Source of the DNA: Ligustrum vulgare
Lineage: Eukaryota > Streptophyta > Magnoliopsida > Lamiales > Oleaceae
Direction: 5' to 3'
Assembly (NCBI GenBank): GCA_963555705.1
Contig: OY743169.1
Location: 7,750,014 to 7,814,013, forward strand
DNA length: 64,000 nt
A model generated the notes under the pieces. The model worked only from the letters and a program-made list of their open reading frames with translations, searched no databases and had not been told where the DNA came from. This document shows positions 1 to 12,109 of the stretch, in pieces. The stretch's first letter is position 1. Each line of letters starts with the position of its first letter. Position numbers and translations under genes: made by a program.

Positions 1-2290
1 TTCACTTATTAATTATACAATTGGTAAGACCTATAACGTACAAACTTTAGTACAGTACCAAGCAAGCGAGTCGACATCACAAAATATAGAAATGTTACTC
101 AAAGTTTATAAGAAATTTGAAATACCTCAATCCAGTTAATATGATTGAAACAAGAGAACAAGTCTAACTCAAAAGTTTATAAGAGATTAGAAATACCTGA
201 ACCCAGTTAATATGATTGAAATGAGAAAACAAGTCTAACTCAAAATAATTATTTTTCAAATAAAGCGACTTAAGTGATTTTGACGAAAAATAATGTTCAT
301 CGGTGAATCAGATGAAACAATAATTGTTTAGAAATGTTAGAGCAAAGTCCAAAACAACCTTAATAAAATAATTGTGTAGAATTTAACATCATAGAATAAA
401 TCGAGGAACTAAGAATGTTCCACCCATGACAGCAATTTTCCCTTGCGCAATTTTAGCAGCTCTAATAACCAGGTTATTTTTATACTTTTATTATATCTCT
501 TATTCCAATAATAATTAACTTATATCTCTATATCTTTTTCTGCCCTTTCAATGTAAACAAAGTTCTTGGAGTTCGACATTATTGTAAGGTTCGTCACATA
601 CTATAAATATTCGTTAATTTCAATTTTATTATTAAAGCTTGCATTTTGGTTTTCCACCTATTGCTAGACGGGTTGGGTTAATTACATCAGTGTTCATTGA
701 AGTTTGGAGTAAATTTCAAATCATCGTTCCGGTAACTTTCTTAAATGAATAATCACTAAAATTATTACGATTGCATTAGTAATCACTATGTTGAAAATAT
801 TGACGTGAACCTTACGCAATACTATTAAATGTCAACGTGCAAATGGAAGAGTCAATTGTCATTGAAGTTTGGAGAAAATTCCAAAATGACCATTGAAGTA
901 ATTTTCTTACAGTATTAGTTATTGAAGTTTATAACAATTACGCTACTGATCGACGGTTGTGTCAAGAGTCGTAGATTGGTGAATGATCATTATAGGAATC
1001 GTTAGATGTTATTGTATGTTAGTAAAATTAATTCAATAAGTTTTACTCCATTGACGTGATTTTATTCTATCGATATATCTACTAGACGATGAAATGCTAT
1101 CAATTTGGTTCACAAGTTGTCAAGGGTATCAAACGGCCAGTACATGATGGGATCATTTCTTTATTTTTAAATTGAAAATACAATACATACACAATTTTCA
1201 CAATAAATTGGTGGCCACTTTAACGACCCGTGTAAAATTTACTCCGAATTTCAGTAACCATCGACATGAATAAGCAAGTAATTTCATGGTCATTTTCCGT
1301 CTTAAAAAAAGCAACAAATTTTTTTTTTTTCTGTAAAACTACACTATTAATAGAGATTTGGTGCTGGATAAAAAATCTGAATCTTTCTTGTATTGCGTGA
1401 CACATTTATTCAACTGACAAATTGAATTGCCTGCCTCTTATAAGCAGTCCAAACCTATTAATGCAGTTCAAATTAATGATTTTATCATCTATTTTATAAT
1501 GCTGGATCACTTAAAAAATTATTTAAAATATGATCGAACGTGGAAATTTTTTTAAGCAAACTGATAAATGTAAATTTAAAGGTAAGATTTCATGTCCGTT
1601 AAAAATGAAAACATTAATCAGCACTTACTAAAGAAAAAAGGTGTTTCTCACATCCTGAAGGTCCGGACCTACCATGCCCAAGTCCATTAGTTCAAGATAA
1701 TAAATTCAAGTTATGCGTCCCAGGGACTAGGGTGAAAAGATTGAGTAAGTATCAGCACTTATTAAAGAAGTTCATATACTATTGTGACGTGACAAATTAA
1801 ATCGATAAAGTTGCAACTAATTATCAAAATAGAATTTGTTCCATAAAGTAACATAGCCAAGTCTACTTTAATGAAAAATAGTCAATATGCTTTTTATATT
1901 TGAGTCCAAAAACTATTTATTATTTCTTTGTTAATCGTTTGCTTTCCGAAAATCAAAAAAATTATGGATTTTTCGATCGTTACACTTTGTATATACACAT
2001 TTTTTTTGCAATTTTAAGGTAAAATGAGTTGTTGAAAGGTGATTTAAAAAAATATGCTTGATTAAAAGGTGATTTGAAGAAATGTGAAGAAAAAAACTTA
2101 TTTATAATCAAGTTTTACTAAGAAGGGCTTGAATCAATGGAGTTGGTCCATTTGAAAGCATGATAGTTTTGTGATATAGCATCTTCAATTGTGATGTAAA
2201 TTTAGATCTAAATTAACATCTTTACAATCATTTTTGTATATTCATTTACACCGCAACGGATTTATATCAAAATTTTGCTCAAATAAATAA
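1..2290. other. AT-rich intergenic DNA, no gene seen
   Basis: I see no coding region here. Around 690-930 the phrase 'cattgaagtttggag' occurs twice. A related inverted form lies near 1230-1300 ('aaatttactccgaatttcag'), so this may be the remains of a TIR element about 600 bp long. The ends are too diverged to place, and short open frames carry no recognisable motif. Confidence 0.5.
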
Positions 2291-2773
2291 GAGCATCTCC
2301 AATGTATAACGTGGATTGTGGTTGATGTGGCGATAAAATAGACGTACTTCTAGAGAACGTGGATAAATAGACGGAGCAGTTCAAAATTTATTCTCCAATG
2401 TTGCTTTCTACATTTCAATAATATTGATTATGTGACTTTTTTTTATAATAAAATTAAAATTAATTACTACATTATCTTTAATTTACTGTAGAGTCCAAAA
2501 TGAAACTAATCTATATCATACAACTTAATTGAGCCACGTCCTTATCTGTAGTAATTAAATAATTATAAAATAAAAATTAATGCTGAGTCAGCATGTCTCA
2601 CGGAAAGTCTAGATGTAGACGGAACACTCCACAATGTCTATTTTTTTTAGCGCCAAGTCAACCTAACATCCTAATTCACGTTGTGCATTGGAGAGAAATT
2701 TTTACCATATTCCATCTATTTGCTTATATGTCAAGTGTATTTTTTCAATTCACGGAATGCATTGGAAATGCTC
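2291..2773. mobile_element. MITE with GAGCATCTCCAATG terminal inverted repeats
   Basis: The left end reads GAGCATCTCCAATG and the right end is its near-perfect inverse, CATTGGAAATGCTC. TAA lies directly outside both ends (2288-2290 and 2774-2776). A 3-bp TAA duplication with short TIRs fits the Tourist/PIF-Harbinger group of non-autonomous elements. There is no coding capacity. A diverged relative lies at about 7967-8462. Confidence 0.8.
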
Positions 2774-2860
2774 TAAGTGCAAGTTATTATTAGACTTAAA
2801 TTCAATTTTTGCATAATCTTTTTAGCTCTTAAATTTTATAATAATCTATTTCTTTATTTT

Positions 2861-2876
2861 GTGTGTGTGTGTGTGT
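2861..2876. repeat. (GT)8 microsatellite
   Basis: Uninterrupted GT dinucleotides. Confidence 0.95.
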
Positions 2877-3189
2877 ATTACGAGCAAATCGATCTAAAAA
2901 AATCAAAATCGGGTTAAAAAATAAAAATATGAAAAAATTAAAGATGTGCACATTAATATAAAAAATTCAAATTTTAATGTAAATTAATTTAATATATATA
3001 AATTATATATCTCATTTCAAGATTTTATGAATTGATAACTATTTTTGGTGGAATTTGTTCCTTATGAAGATGTAAATTTACATTTTTTTTTTAACATTAT
3101 GACCTAAATTCTAATTTACATCTTGTATACATCATTCTACTAGGGACCATTCTGACAAATTTCAAGATCTAAAACACTAATTAAATCTA

Positions 3190-3358
3190 TTTTAGAAAAC
3201 CATTGGAGATGTTCTTAAAGGCAAAGGCAAAAATTGATTATGTTCGGTTTGACGGCTACTTTAAATGGAATTTTATTTTAGAACACCATTGGAGATGTTC
3301 TTAAAGGCAAAATTTGATTATGGTCGGTTTGACGGCTATTTTAAATGAAATTTGATTT
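3190..3358. repeat. Tandem duplication of about 86 bp
   Basis: Two adjacent copies each contain 'ccattggagatgttctta' followed by 'gtttgacggct'. The 'ccattggagatgttc' part resembles the outer end of the 2291-2773 MITE family, so the unit is probably a duplicated MITE terminus. Confidence 0.75.
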
Positions 3359-3467
3359 ATAATATTTGTTATTTGAGTTTTCTAGATAAAATGTGAGGAT
3401 AAAAATTAGAAAGAGAACGTGTATAGTTAAAAAGTGATTTGAGAAATTGTGTCTTTTATAAATTGAA

Positions 3468-3651
3468 TTATAATTATAGAGTAAGGATATGGTGCCCACA
3501 ATGGACACCATAATCCATACCCACTTTATATACGGGTCTGACATGTGGTAGATATAATTTTTTTTTACCACATGTCAGTTCCACATACATGGTGAATAAG
3601 GATTATGTTGTCTACTGTGGATACCATATTCGACCTCTATAATTATAATAG
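3468..3651. mobile_element. Foldback MITE
   Basis: The left arm (about 3468-3514, 'ggatatggtgcccacaatgg') and right arm (about 3601-3650) are inverted copies of each other with a few mismatches. A perfect inner hairpin has arms at 3541-3550 and 3567-3576 ('acatgtggta'/'taccacatgt'). It encodes nothing. Superfamily is unclear because the AT-rich flanks hide the target duplication. Confidence 0.75.
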
Positions 3652-3860
3652 GTAATCATTAGATTACCAAATGGAGCCTAAGTTGTCCATTGAAAAGGTT
3701 TGAGTAAAACATTTGTCCAAGGACTATGTTAACTTTCACCTACAACATGTCTTAACATGTCGAGTGTCGTGTTGAGTGTTCATGTCTTAACATGTCGAGT
3801 GTCGTGTCGAGTGTTGTCAAGTCACAATCAGGTCATAATATTATATCCATTTATGCTCAA

Positions 3861-4761
3861 CTAGTGTTACACCCGCGTGATGCACGATCATTTGTTACTC
3901 ACATATATCGATTCTATATGTTAACATATGAAATGAATATTTAATTAAATATGAGAACTAATGAAGACAATTAATTACAAAAAAAGAACAATTACACATA
4001 CTTCATTTTTTTTATGGTTTGTATATTTATCGTTCCTGAAAATTTATGCTCAAAATTTTAATAAAATGAAAAAGAAATGAAAAAAATAGATCAATGAAAG
4101 TTCCAATTTTATTCTCTTTCATTTTCTATTTTTAAAGAAAAATATTTATGTGATACTCACAACTTTTTTTTAGAATTTAAAAAAAATAATTATAATTGAT
4201 TTTCATACGTAAAAATATGAAATGAATATTTAATCAAGAATGAGAAACAAATGAAAACAACTAATTAAAAAAGTTATAATTATAAACATACCTTAAATTT
4301 TATTTTATTTATTTATTTATTTTATGATTTGTATGTTTACCGTTCCAGAAGATTTCTTTAAACATTATAATTTAAATTGACTTAAAACTTAAAGTGAGAA
4401 AACAAAATTACATTAAAATAGAATTTGTAATAAGTGACAACTAGATATATTTGTAATATACGTTCAAAATTTTATTTAAATGAAAAGAAAAAAATTAGAT
4501 CGATGAAAGCTCCTATTTTATTCTTTTTCATTTTTTTATTTTTAAAGAAAAAATATTTACGTGATACTGACGACGGGTTTTTTTTTATATTTTTTTACGA
4601 ATATAAAAAAAATAGTAATTTATTTTCGAGGGGGAAAGGCAAACCAAGAAACTTCGGGACCATTTGATCTTTGAGATAATTTTACAGACAATATATTTTC
4701 AGATTACTCTCAATTGTTATCTTGTATTAAACTTCTAATTAAGATCTTTGATTTGATACTC

Positions 4762-4804
<43 letters not shown>

Positions 4805-5340
4805 TTACTTCAAAATAATACAATGATTATAAAAAGAATAATAATTAATACAAAAAATTGTTTATAAATAGTATTATAGAACTTCAATGATATATAATTA
4901 AAAATGAATGAGATATTTTTAAAAATATATATAAAAACTTTTAATTTGATCTTTGAGACGATTTTACGAATAATATATTTACAATTTGTTCTCACTTGTT
5001 AACTTGTATTAAACTTCTCGTTGAGAATTTTCTATTTGACACCTATATTACATATTTTTCGACTTAAATATAATAAAATAATTGTTAAGTGAATAATAAC
5101 TATTACAAAACAAAAAAAAAATTAGTTTATACATTAAAATAAATTAAAAGCTTGATGTTATTATTAGCATAACACAAATTCTAATGTTATGTACTATAAT
5201 AATTGATAAAATATTTATTACATTATTTTTTTTTTCATAGTATTTTTGTACATAAATTTCTAGATTTAGAAAGTCATTTTTGAGGAGGGAACTATATGCG
5301 TGTTATTTTTTGCATAGACTTTATTTATATATATATATAT
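3861..5340 (-). mobile_element. Old non-autonomous Helitron, minus strand (5' end approximate)
   Basis: Read on the minus strand, the element ends in a short hairpin (CGTGCATCACG), a GC-rich spacer and CTAG, followed by T at 3861. This is the usual plant Helitron 3' end and resembles those at 9095 and 10565. The interior resembles the Helitron at 9095-15335: blocks at 4667-5060 match 10190-10400, and a block near 5290-5325 matches 10505-10555. It also holds diverged tandem duplications (about 3918-4190 versus 4206-4580, and 4667-4940 versus 4943-5060). The TC 5' end was not located; about 5340 is an estimate. Confidence 0.6.
4765..4802. repeat. (AT)n microsatellite
   Basis: Uninterrupted AT dinucleotides. 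Confidence 0.95.
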
Positions 5341-5845
5341 GTCATGGTCGAATTGATTTGAAAGTCTAAATAATAATATATTTAGAGTTTGTTTTTGGTC
5401 CCTATCATTTTTTTAAAAGTTTTTGAAGAATTTTGAAATTTGGGGAGAATTAGTAGTTGAAAAGAGTGAAAAATAGTGGATATCATTGAAATATGTGGTT
5501 GAAAAAAAAATTGAAAAAAAATAGATAAATACCAAACATGCACTTAGTTGCTTCCGCTCTTGTGAAGACTTCCTTATCCATGTACAGCACACATAAAAAA
5601 TAGAAATTAGAAAATGCACTCCATGAAATAATTTTGAAAATATTAAGAATTTATCATTAATTGAAATGACATATATAAGTATAACAATAGAAAATGGACA
5701 TTGGTGGCCACAAGTTTTGCTTTAACCAACAACGGAATCCACATGTTTCATCGATCACAATGCATGAATCAAGGCTTTTAAAGACATGAATATGTAAGCA
5801 TGTAATCAAGTAAATGTTTTGCATGTGAGAGTTTTTCTAAGTCTC
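5341..5845. other. Intergenic, no gene seen
   Basis: AT-rich DNA. About 5390-5540 contains a weak copy of the dispersed 'gtggttgaaaa...gagagaaaa' family described at 7405-7650. Nothing else is recognisable. Confidence 0.5.
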
Positions 5846-6111
5846 ATTACTGTTGGATATTGGTTAATAAAATCGATTAAAGTTTCAAGAGTTTAAAATC
5901 GATTAAAGTGACTTCGTGTCGACTTCGGCTAAATACTCAAAACCCGACCCAATCCGTTTAGGCAAAATTATGTTTGCCGCTTCGCCGCTTCGGGGCGCAC
6001 AAACGGGTTGATTTCTCTACATGTATTGAAGGGTATATTTGGTATCTCGAAAACCAATATCGGATGAATGAGAAATTGCGGAAACGGACAAAATATAATT
6101 CGATTTTTTGC

Positions 6112-6219
6112 CCGTGCGGTCGCACGGTGTTAAGAACCGTGCGACCACACGTCGTTTTTATTTTCCGGTTTTCGCTAAAGCCGTGCGTCCGCACGGATTA
6201 TAACCGTGCGGTCGCACGG
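6112..6219. repeat. Four copies of a CpG-rich palindrome in the solo LTR
   Basis: CCGTGCGGTCGCACGG occurs at 6112-6127 and 6204-6219. Variant copies lie at 6137-6151 (partly degenerate) and 6181-6196 (CCGTGCGTCCGCACGG). All sit upstream of the LTR TATA box, where enhancer or repressor sites would be expected. They could bind a regulator or be methylation targets; neither is shown. Confidence 0.85.
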
Positions 6220-6311
6220 TTGTCCGAGAAAAGGTACATTTTGGAATTGGTGCATCTTTTGGAAGGGTTGCATGGTTTGACTTGAACCATTCCGTCCACA
6301 ACCCTTCATAC

Positions 6312-6322
6312 TCTATAAATAG
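6312..6322 (+). promoter_or_regulatory. TATA box of the solo LTR
   Basis: TCTATAAATAG lies in the middle of the LTR, as expected for the U3 promoter. Transcription would start about 30 bp downstream. Confidence 0.75.
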
Positions 6323-6728
6323 GACCCTTTGGGTGTCCTATTTGAAAACAATTGATATGCAATACATATACTATACTCATTTCTCTCCCAATCAAATTCA
6401 TAAACATTGTTTTTTGGATTAATTTTCATTCATTTCATATTTGGAGTACAATAACCAATATTCGGTTCGTCGAACTTGTGTTTTGGAGTGCTACTAACAC
6501 AAGGGAAGCCGTTGTATCTTGGGAGTCGATTGTCGGATTCCGTCGGCACCGTTGCGGGGCAATTTCGACTTAAGGACAAAGAGTCCAACTCTTGCCTCGG
6601 CTTATCACTTTTCTCCTTTTCTTTTCTCTTGTTTATTTGCATTTGTCTTGCCGTTATTCTGTCCAAATTTTGTCACGAATTTATAATATATTTTGACGTC
6701 ACTATTCACAAATTCCACCAACAATTAC

Positions 6729-7404
6729 ATCAATTCCCCTAAAGGATTCAAAATGTTTCTATATCTATAGAATAAAAGATGCTACTTTATCTTATATATT
6801 CTATATTTAAAGTAGGGTAATGTATTATGACAGTTCGGTTCTCCTGTGCTTGGCCTTATGCACTTTGCCTTGCCTTTTAAATTCCTTTAATTTTTTTTAT
6901 TTTTTTTATTTATTGTTTATTTATTTTTATTTTTTTATTTTTATATTTATGTCACTGTTTGATATTGATAAAAATTAAATTTTTAGTAAATTTTGATAAA
7001 AATTGATGATGTATGTGGTTGAAAAGTTGTGAATTCCATAAAATGTGTGATTAAGACTCAATATTGAATTTAAATTTGATTAAAATTTAAATTTTAAGTG
7101 CTACTAAACATAGGCTATATAAATCTAATTATTGTACTTATTTTATCTTATAATTTTATTTTTTTATAATGTATTATTTTTATCTTTTATTTTTGTCATA
7201 ATAAATTTTAATATACGTACATGTGTCATCCCCTTCTATTCTTAAAAATTAGTATAAAAAATAATTATTTTATGAAATAGTTCGAATACTAGCTAATAAG
7301 GGCAAAAATTACTGTAAAAAATAAATAAATAAAAAATAAACACCAAGTTATAAAATTAAACAAATTAAAATTTTAAATATATATATAACAAACACATTTA
7401 GCCT
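6729..7404. other. AT-rich intergenic DNA
   Basis: Mostly A/T homopolymer-rich sequence. A weak copy of the dispersed 'gtggttgaaaag' family lies at about 6990-7100. No gene seen. Confidence 0.5.
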
Positions 7405-7650
7405 TCGTTTGGTAATATTGTAGCAGTTTATAAACTGATTTATTTTTTTACTTTGAGGTAAAATATGTGGTTGAAAATTGGAGAGAAAAATGTGTATGGT
7501 TAAAAAGTGATTTGAAATGTATGATTTATATATAATCTTAAAGTAAAATATGTGGTTAAAAAGTGGAGAGAAAAAATTTGAATTGTTAAAAAGTAATTTA
7601 GGAAATTATGTAGTTTCTAAACCAATTTATAAATTATTTATCAAACGGAG
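7405..7650. mobile_element. Member of a dispersed MITE-like family (TTTGGTAA...TTATAAA)
   Basis: It is bounded by 'cgtttggtaatattgt' and the inverse-type end 'tatttatcaaacg'. Inside are two copies of the family core ('aaaatatgtggtt', then 'gagagaaaaa', then 'gttaaaaagtgattt'). The same core recurs at about 3345-3465, 15525-15620, 37445-37530, 37815-37950, 42555-42880 (two copies), 42895-43025, 50110-50230, 53128-53300 and 55360-55500. There is no coding capacity; target duplications were not resolved. Confidence 0.6.
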
Positions 7651-7701
7651 ACAAACAATAATAATAATAATAATAAAATATATAATGCGGCTGAGAACCA
7701 A

Positions 7702-7735
7702 AGCTTTGCCTTGCATTTATTTGCAAGGCAAAGCT
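7702..7735. repeat. Perfect 14-bp hairpin
   Basis: Arms at 7702-7715 (agctttgccttgca) and 7722-7735 are exact inverses around a 6-base loop. No terminator or RNA gene context is evident. The flank has 'gttctcctgcgct', similar to 'gttctcctgtgct' near 6838, so it may belong to a decayed mobile element. Confidence 0.7.
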
Positions 7736-7966
7736 AACTTTGTTCTCCTGCGCTGAACAAAGTTGTGTATTATGATACTTTCTATTTAAATAATTGAGTT
7801 TACAGGTGATTAATAGTTAATTTAGAAAATTCACCGATAGGTATGAGTTATATTTGTTATAATAATGAGTTAAATAATAAAATAATTCTTACCAATTGAC
7901 GTTGAGATTTATGATTGAAGATCCGCGAAAAGGGACTATCATGTTAAATTATAGTCGTCTAAAAGG

Positions 7967-8462
7967 ATCTCCAATGCATAACATGCATTGTGACTCTATT
8001 TTATTTTGGTAGTTAAAATTATTATGGATTTTCTTTTATATAAATTATTGCAGATAAATTTTTTTTTATTAATCTTAAATTATTAGTTTTTATTGTTATT
8101 TTGTTGAGATATTTCAATGACTAATTTTTTTTATATAATTTTATTTAGCGACAATTTTGTTGATAAATTCAATTTATTAAATGCATTTTTTTAAAATTAT
8201 TAACCTTAAATTTAATATAATCATGAAAGAATGAAAATAATTAAAAAATGTCTGACGACAAAGCATTTCCAACAAAAAATTTCATGCCATGATGCCACAT
8301 CTTTTTTTTTTTTTTTTTTAATATTATTAAAATAATTATAAAATAAATAAATATTGACTCATCACGTGTCATGAAGCATTTAAATGTAGACAGAAGCATC
8401 TCATAATGTCTATTTTTTATCCACGTCAACTTAACATTGTAATCAACGTTGTGTATTGATCT
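7967..8462. mobile_element. Diverged second copy of the GAGCATCTCCAATG MITE
   Basis: It begins 'ggatctccaatgcataac'. Its 3' half ('cacgtcaacttaacattgta') parallels the same positions of the element at 2291-2773 ('caagtcaacctaacatccta'). The ends are eroded and no target duplication is visible. Confidence 0.6.
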
Positions 8463-8487
8463 TTTTTTCTTAGGAAAATTCTTAGGG

Positions 8488-8840
8488 TGCGATTGATACG
8501 CTAAGTTTTCCATGAAAAATATGTGATTTTCCAACTTTACGCTATTTGGTTACCTAAGTTTTTCATGAAATTCATTTTTTCACTTGCCTCAAAATCCGAT
8601 ATTTTTCTTGTTTTAAATGAATTCGTTTTCTGTGGGGGGGAGGAGGTTTTATTTTCCATTGAAAATTTTATATCATTTTCTTTACGGTTGATCATTTTTT
8701 TATTGTTAATTGATTTTATTTTTTTCCTAAAAATTAACATTATTATTATCAAGTACAAAATATGTGAAAAATTAAATTTTTTTTTATTAAAAATAGATAA
8801 ATTTTACTTTATTTTTCATGGAAAATAATGTCAATCAAAC
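8488..8840. mobile_element. Foldback MITE
   Basis: The left end 'tgcgattgatacgctaag' plus 'ttttccatgaaaaat' is the inverse of the right end 'atttttcatggaaaataatg' plus 'tcaatcaaac'. No coding region was seen; the short open frames in it have no known motif. Confidence 0.6.
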
Positions 8841-9702
8841 AATAAAAGTTAAAAATTTTCCTACTTTTTCTACCTAGAAAATTAAATAAATCAAACACAT
8901 TAAACTTCCAATTCCCAAAAATTCAATCCCCTGAAATTCATTTTCTTTCCACCCAAATTTCACCGCTATAAAACGCATCCTTAATTCACCAATAATAACA
9001 CCCGCAAAAGGGTAATGATGGTAAGGTGAAAGGAATCAAAGCATACAAAAATATCTGCTTATATTTAGTCCTCTTGTGGTGTTATTTGTGTCAACTAGTA
9101 ATCGTACCCGTGCGATGCACGGAATATATAATTGAAAATTATTTATTGAATAAGTTGTAAAAATACAATGCCCGATAAAAATAACACAATAAAAAAAATA
9201 ATAATAATAATTTCCATGCACAAATTGTAAATAATTTGTAATTTCATTTCTCCATATAAGATTTTTTACTTTAATGTATAATTGCGTATTCAATACACAA
9301 TCCCAAAAGGGGGAAAAAAAAGTTATGAATTGCATTTTTTTAAAAGTTAATTGTTCATTCTCTAATTTTCTTAGTTTAATTATTTATATAGAATTGATTA
9401 TTCAAAAATAATTTTTTTTAATGTTCATTCACAACCACATATTATTTAAAGACTAATTTTTCACAATTGCACATACTACTTTTTAACCACACATTCTAAA
9501 AAAAGAAAATCAATTTTCAACCACTCAATTGATTGATTTAACAATTATTTTATTTTTTATACTACATTCTTTCACTTTCAATCACACATTTAAAACTATT
9601 TCTACAGTCTATATCAATATCAATATCAAACTTACTCTTATTCAATGATTCAAATACAACGTGACATTTTATTTTTCATCAAGTATTAAAAATGGTCATG
9701 TT

Positions 9703-9729
<27 letters not shown>
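9703..9729. repeat. (AC)n microsatellite
   Basis: Uninterrupted AC dinucleotides. Confidence 0.95.
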
Positions 9730-9733
<4 letters not shown>

Positions 9734-10703
9734 CTATTTTTTGTGCTTGTTAAATAAATGTATTAATCATATTTTTATTTTTAAATAGAATAAGTTTGAT
9801 AAAACCTTATATTTTTATTTTTTATAGAACTCAATGAATTAATTGTTAAAGTCTGTAGTATATATTTTACAAATTGATGTTCTTTTAAATTTATAAAATT
9901 AAAAAATAGATAAATGAACAAAATGAGTAAATTTATAAAATTAATTTCAAAATTACCAAAAAATTTATCGAAATCTAAAGTTGTAGAAATTAAAATATTT
10001 TACTTGAATTTACGTAGAAATATTGGATATCTATTATTTCTTTTAATTTGATAAGAAAAAATATATGAAATTAATCATTTATGTCAAATTGAAGTTATGT
10101 AAGAAAAAATAGATATCATTTTATGATTTAAATGAGATAAATAAAAAAGATTGGATATTGAAAAAAGTAAAAAGTATAAATTAAGCTTTTACCTTTATTA
10201 TTTTAGACAATTTTACGAATGATATATTTAGAGTTTTTTTTTCATTTGTTAACTTGTATTAAACTTCTCGTTAAGATCTTGAATTTGACACCCATATTGC
10301 ATATTTTTTACTTCAAAATATTACAATAATTATCAAAAGAATAAAAATAATATACAATTTGATCTATTTATAGATTTTTTATTTTTTACAAATCAATAAA
10401 TCATTTATTATATATCACATATAATTAATTTTGCATTAATTGAAGTTTACTAATTCAATTATTAAAATAATTAATAAAATTATAAAGTTTCATAAAATAG
10501 CAGGTAAAAATGGCAGGAAACTATGTGCGGATTTATGTGACGGCTATGTTGTTATTATTATATACTAGGGAATCACCCGTGCGATGCACGGGAAGAAACG
10601 TCTGGATAAAGATAATTCAATGTGAAATTAGATTAATTCTTTTGATAAAATAAATAAATTTCGCAAATAAGATATAATATCATCATTTATTGGTTTCATA
10701 TGA

Positions 10704-11130
10704 CTACAAATTCTGAAATACTTTTTTGTACACAACATTGTTTGATGCTTTTGTTGTTCTTCCTTTCTTATCACAAATCAACATCTTTAATTCGGAACAA
10801 TTTGTCACCCTAGAAATCGCAACATAAAGTTGTCCATGTGTAAATATCAGCCGTTTAAGAAGAAGTCCCACATTCAAGAATGATTGTCCCCGACTTTTAT
10901 TAATAGTCATGGCATATGACACCATCAATAGAAAATATCTTCTTTGAAATCTAATAAGTATCCTAGAATTAGAAGGGCTCAACGATATCATTGGAATAAA
11001 GAACTTGTGTCTTGCATTGATGCCAGAAAATATTTGACCTTATCGAACATGGTCGCCAAGTTTTATAACTATCAACGTTGTTCTATTACACAATCCCTGT
11101 GCATGATCAATATTTCTCAGAAAGAACTAG
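10704..11130 (-). pseudogene. Helitron helicase (PIF1-like), C-terminal part
   Basis: The minus-strand frame from about 10991 down to 10704 encodes the C-terminus of the Helitron helicase. Recognisable blocks are FQRRYFLLMVSYAMTINKSR, GQSF.NVGLLLKR and FTHGQLYVAISRVT, the last corresponding to a late SF1 helicase motif of the PIF1/RRM3 group. Just upstream, in another frame, are LRNIDHAQGLCNRTTL and further 5' fragments, so at least one frameshift is present near 11000. In Helitrons this domain unwinds DNA during rolling-circle transposition. The fragment ends about 140 bp before the element's CTAG terminus, the normal spacing. Confidence 0.9.
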
Positions 11131-11763
11131 TGTCCTTCACTTATCTGCTGCAACGGTCCACCACGTGGCGCAATAATCATATGCATGTGTCCAGGCCATG
11201 TATCAAAATACACCGACAATCAATTCGGTAATTTCATCGACCATAGGAAAATCATATTGGCTATCATCGGTCGCCCACCAACCAATAAATATAAGTCTTA
11301 CATTTGAAGTGTTTTCTTCAATCATCTTTTCTCAAACTGACCTAAACTGCCTTAACAATTTCTTATATTTATCTAGCATATCCTTCGAATTAGAAACTAT
11401 ACAATCGTGCAACATAGAATCACATGATTCACTCCTACCGGTGGACATTAAAAGACATAAATTAAATTTTAGAATATCACAACAAAATTATCCGTAAACA
11501 ATATAAATATAAAAGCAATAAATACATAGCCCCTGTTCTGTTTGCTGTTTTGAGGTCGTTTTCTGTTTTTATTTTCGAAAACGCTAAAAACGCGTTCTCT
11601 TTACCATTTTCGAAAACGCATTTTGGAAAACAAAAAAAAAAAATTGTACACAAAACGGAAAACGTCCGAAACATCGTTTTGGGCGTTTTGTGTGTATTTC
11701 GACAAAAAATGTCCAAAACGCGGAAAACGCGTTTTGGGATTTTTTTTTTTTTTTTTTTATATA

Positions 11764-12050
11764 TAGAATTATCTTAACTTAGAACTAAGCTTAATATAAA
11801 GTTTTTATTTTTTTATTATTTTTTTAGAATTATCTTAGTTTGGAACTAAGCCTAAATAAAGATTAATTTTTTTTTTTTTTTTATAGAATTATCTTAACTT
11901 AGAACTAAGCTTAATATAAAGTTTTTATTTTTTTTATTATTTTTTTAGAATTATCCTAGTTTGGAACTAAGCCTAAATAAAGATTAATTTTTTTTTTTTT
12001 TTTGAGAATTATTCTAACTTGGAACTAAGCTTAAATAAAGTTTTATTAAA
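11764..12050. repeat. Tandem repeat of about 120 bp (two and a half units)
   Basis: Each unit has two half-units containing 'agaattatcttaacttag' with 'aactaagcttaa' and 'agaattatcttagtttgg' with 'aactaagcctaa'. The sister element at 41665-42518 has only about one and a half units here, so the array has expanded or contracted between copies. Confidence 0.85.
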
Positions 12051-12109
12051 TTCAATATCAACATTACAAAAAAAAATTAAGTGAGAATTCTTATTATTAT
12101 ATTTCAAAA

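Larger units (their letters stand above)
5851..6723 (+). mobile_element. Solo LTR, 873 bp, with target duplication ATTAC
   Basis: It starts TGTTGG and ends CCAACA, a TG..CA pair with a 6-bp inverse. ATTAC stands directly on both sides (5846-5850 and 6724-6728), the 5-bp duplication of an LTR retrotransposon. No primer binding site, polypurine tract or coding region is adjacent, so this is a solo LTR left by LTR-LTR recombination. A TATA box lies about 460 bp inside. The GC-rich 5' half (CpG-rich palindromes at 6112-6219) contrasts with its surroundings. Copia versus gypsy cannot be decided without internal sequence. Confidence 0.92.

Noticed and set aside
5958..6666. Overlapping open frames on both strands in the solo LTR
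   Set aside because: Explained by the GC-rich LTR and its palindromes; no protein motif.
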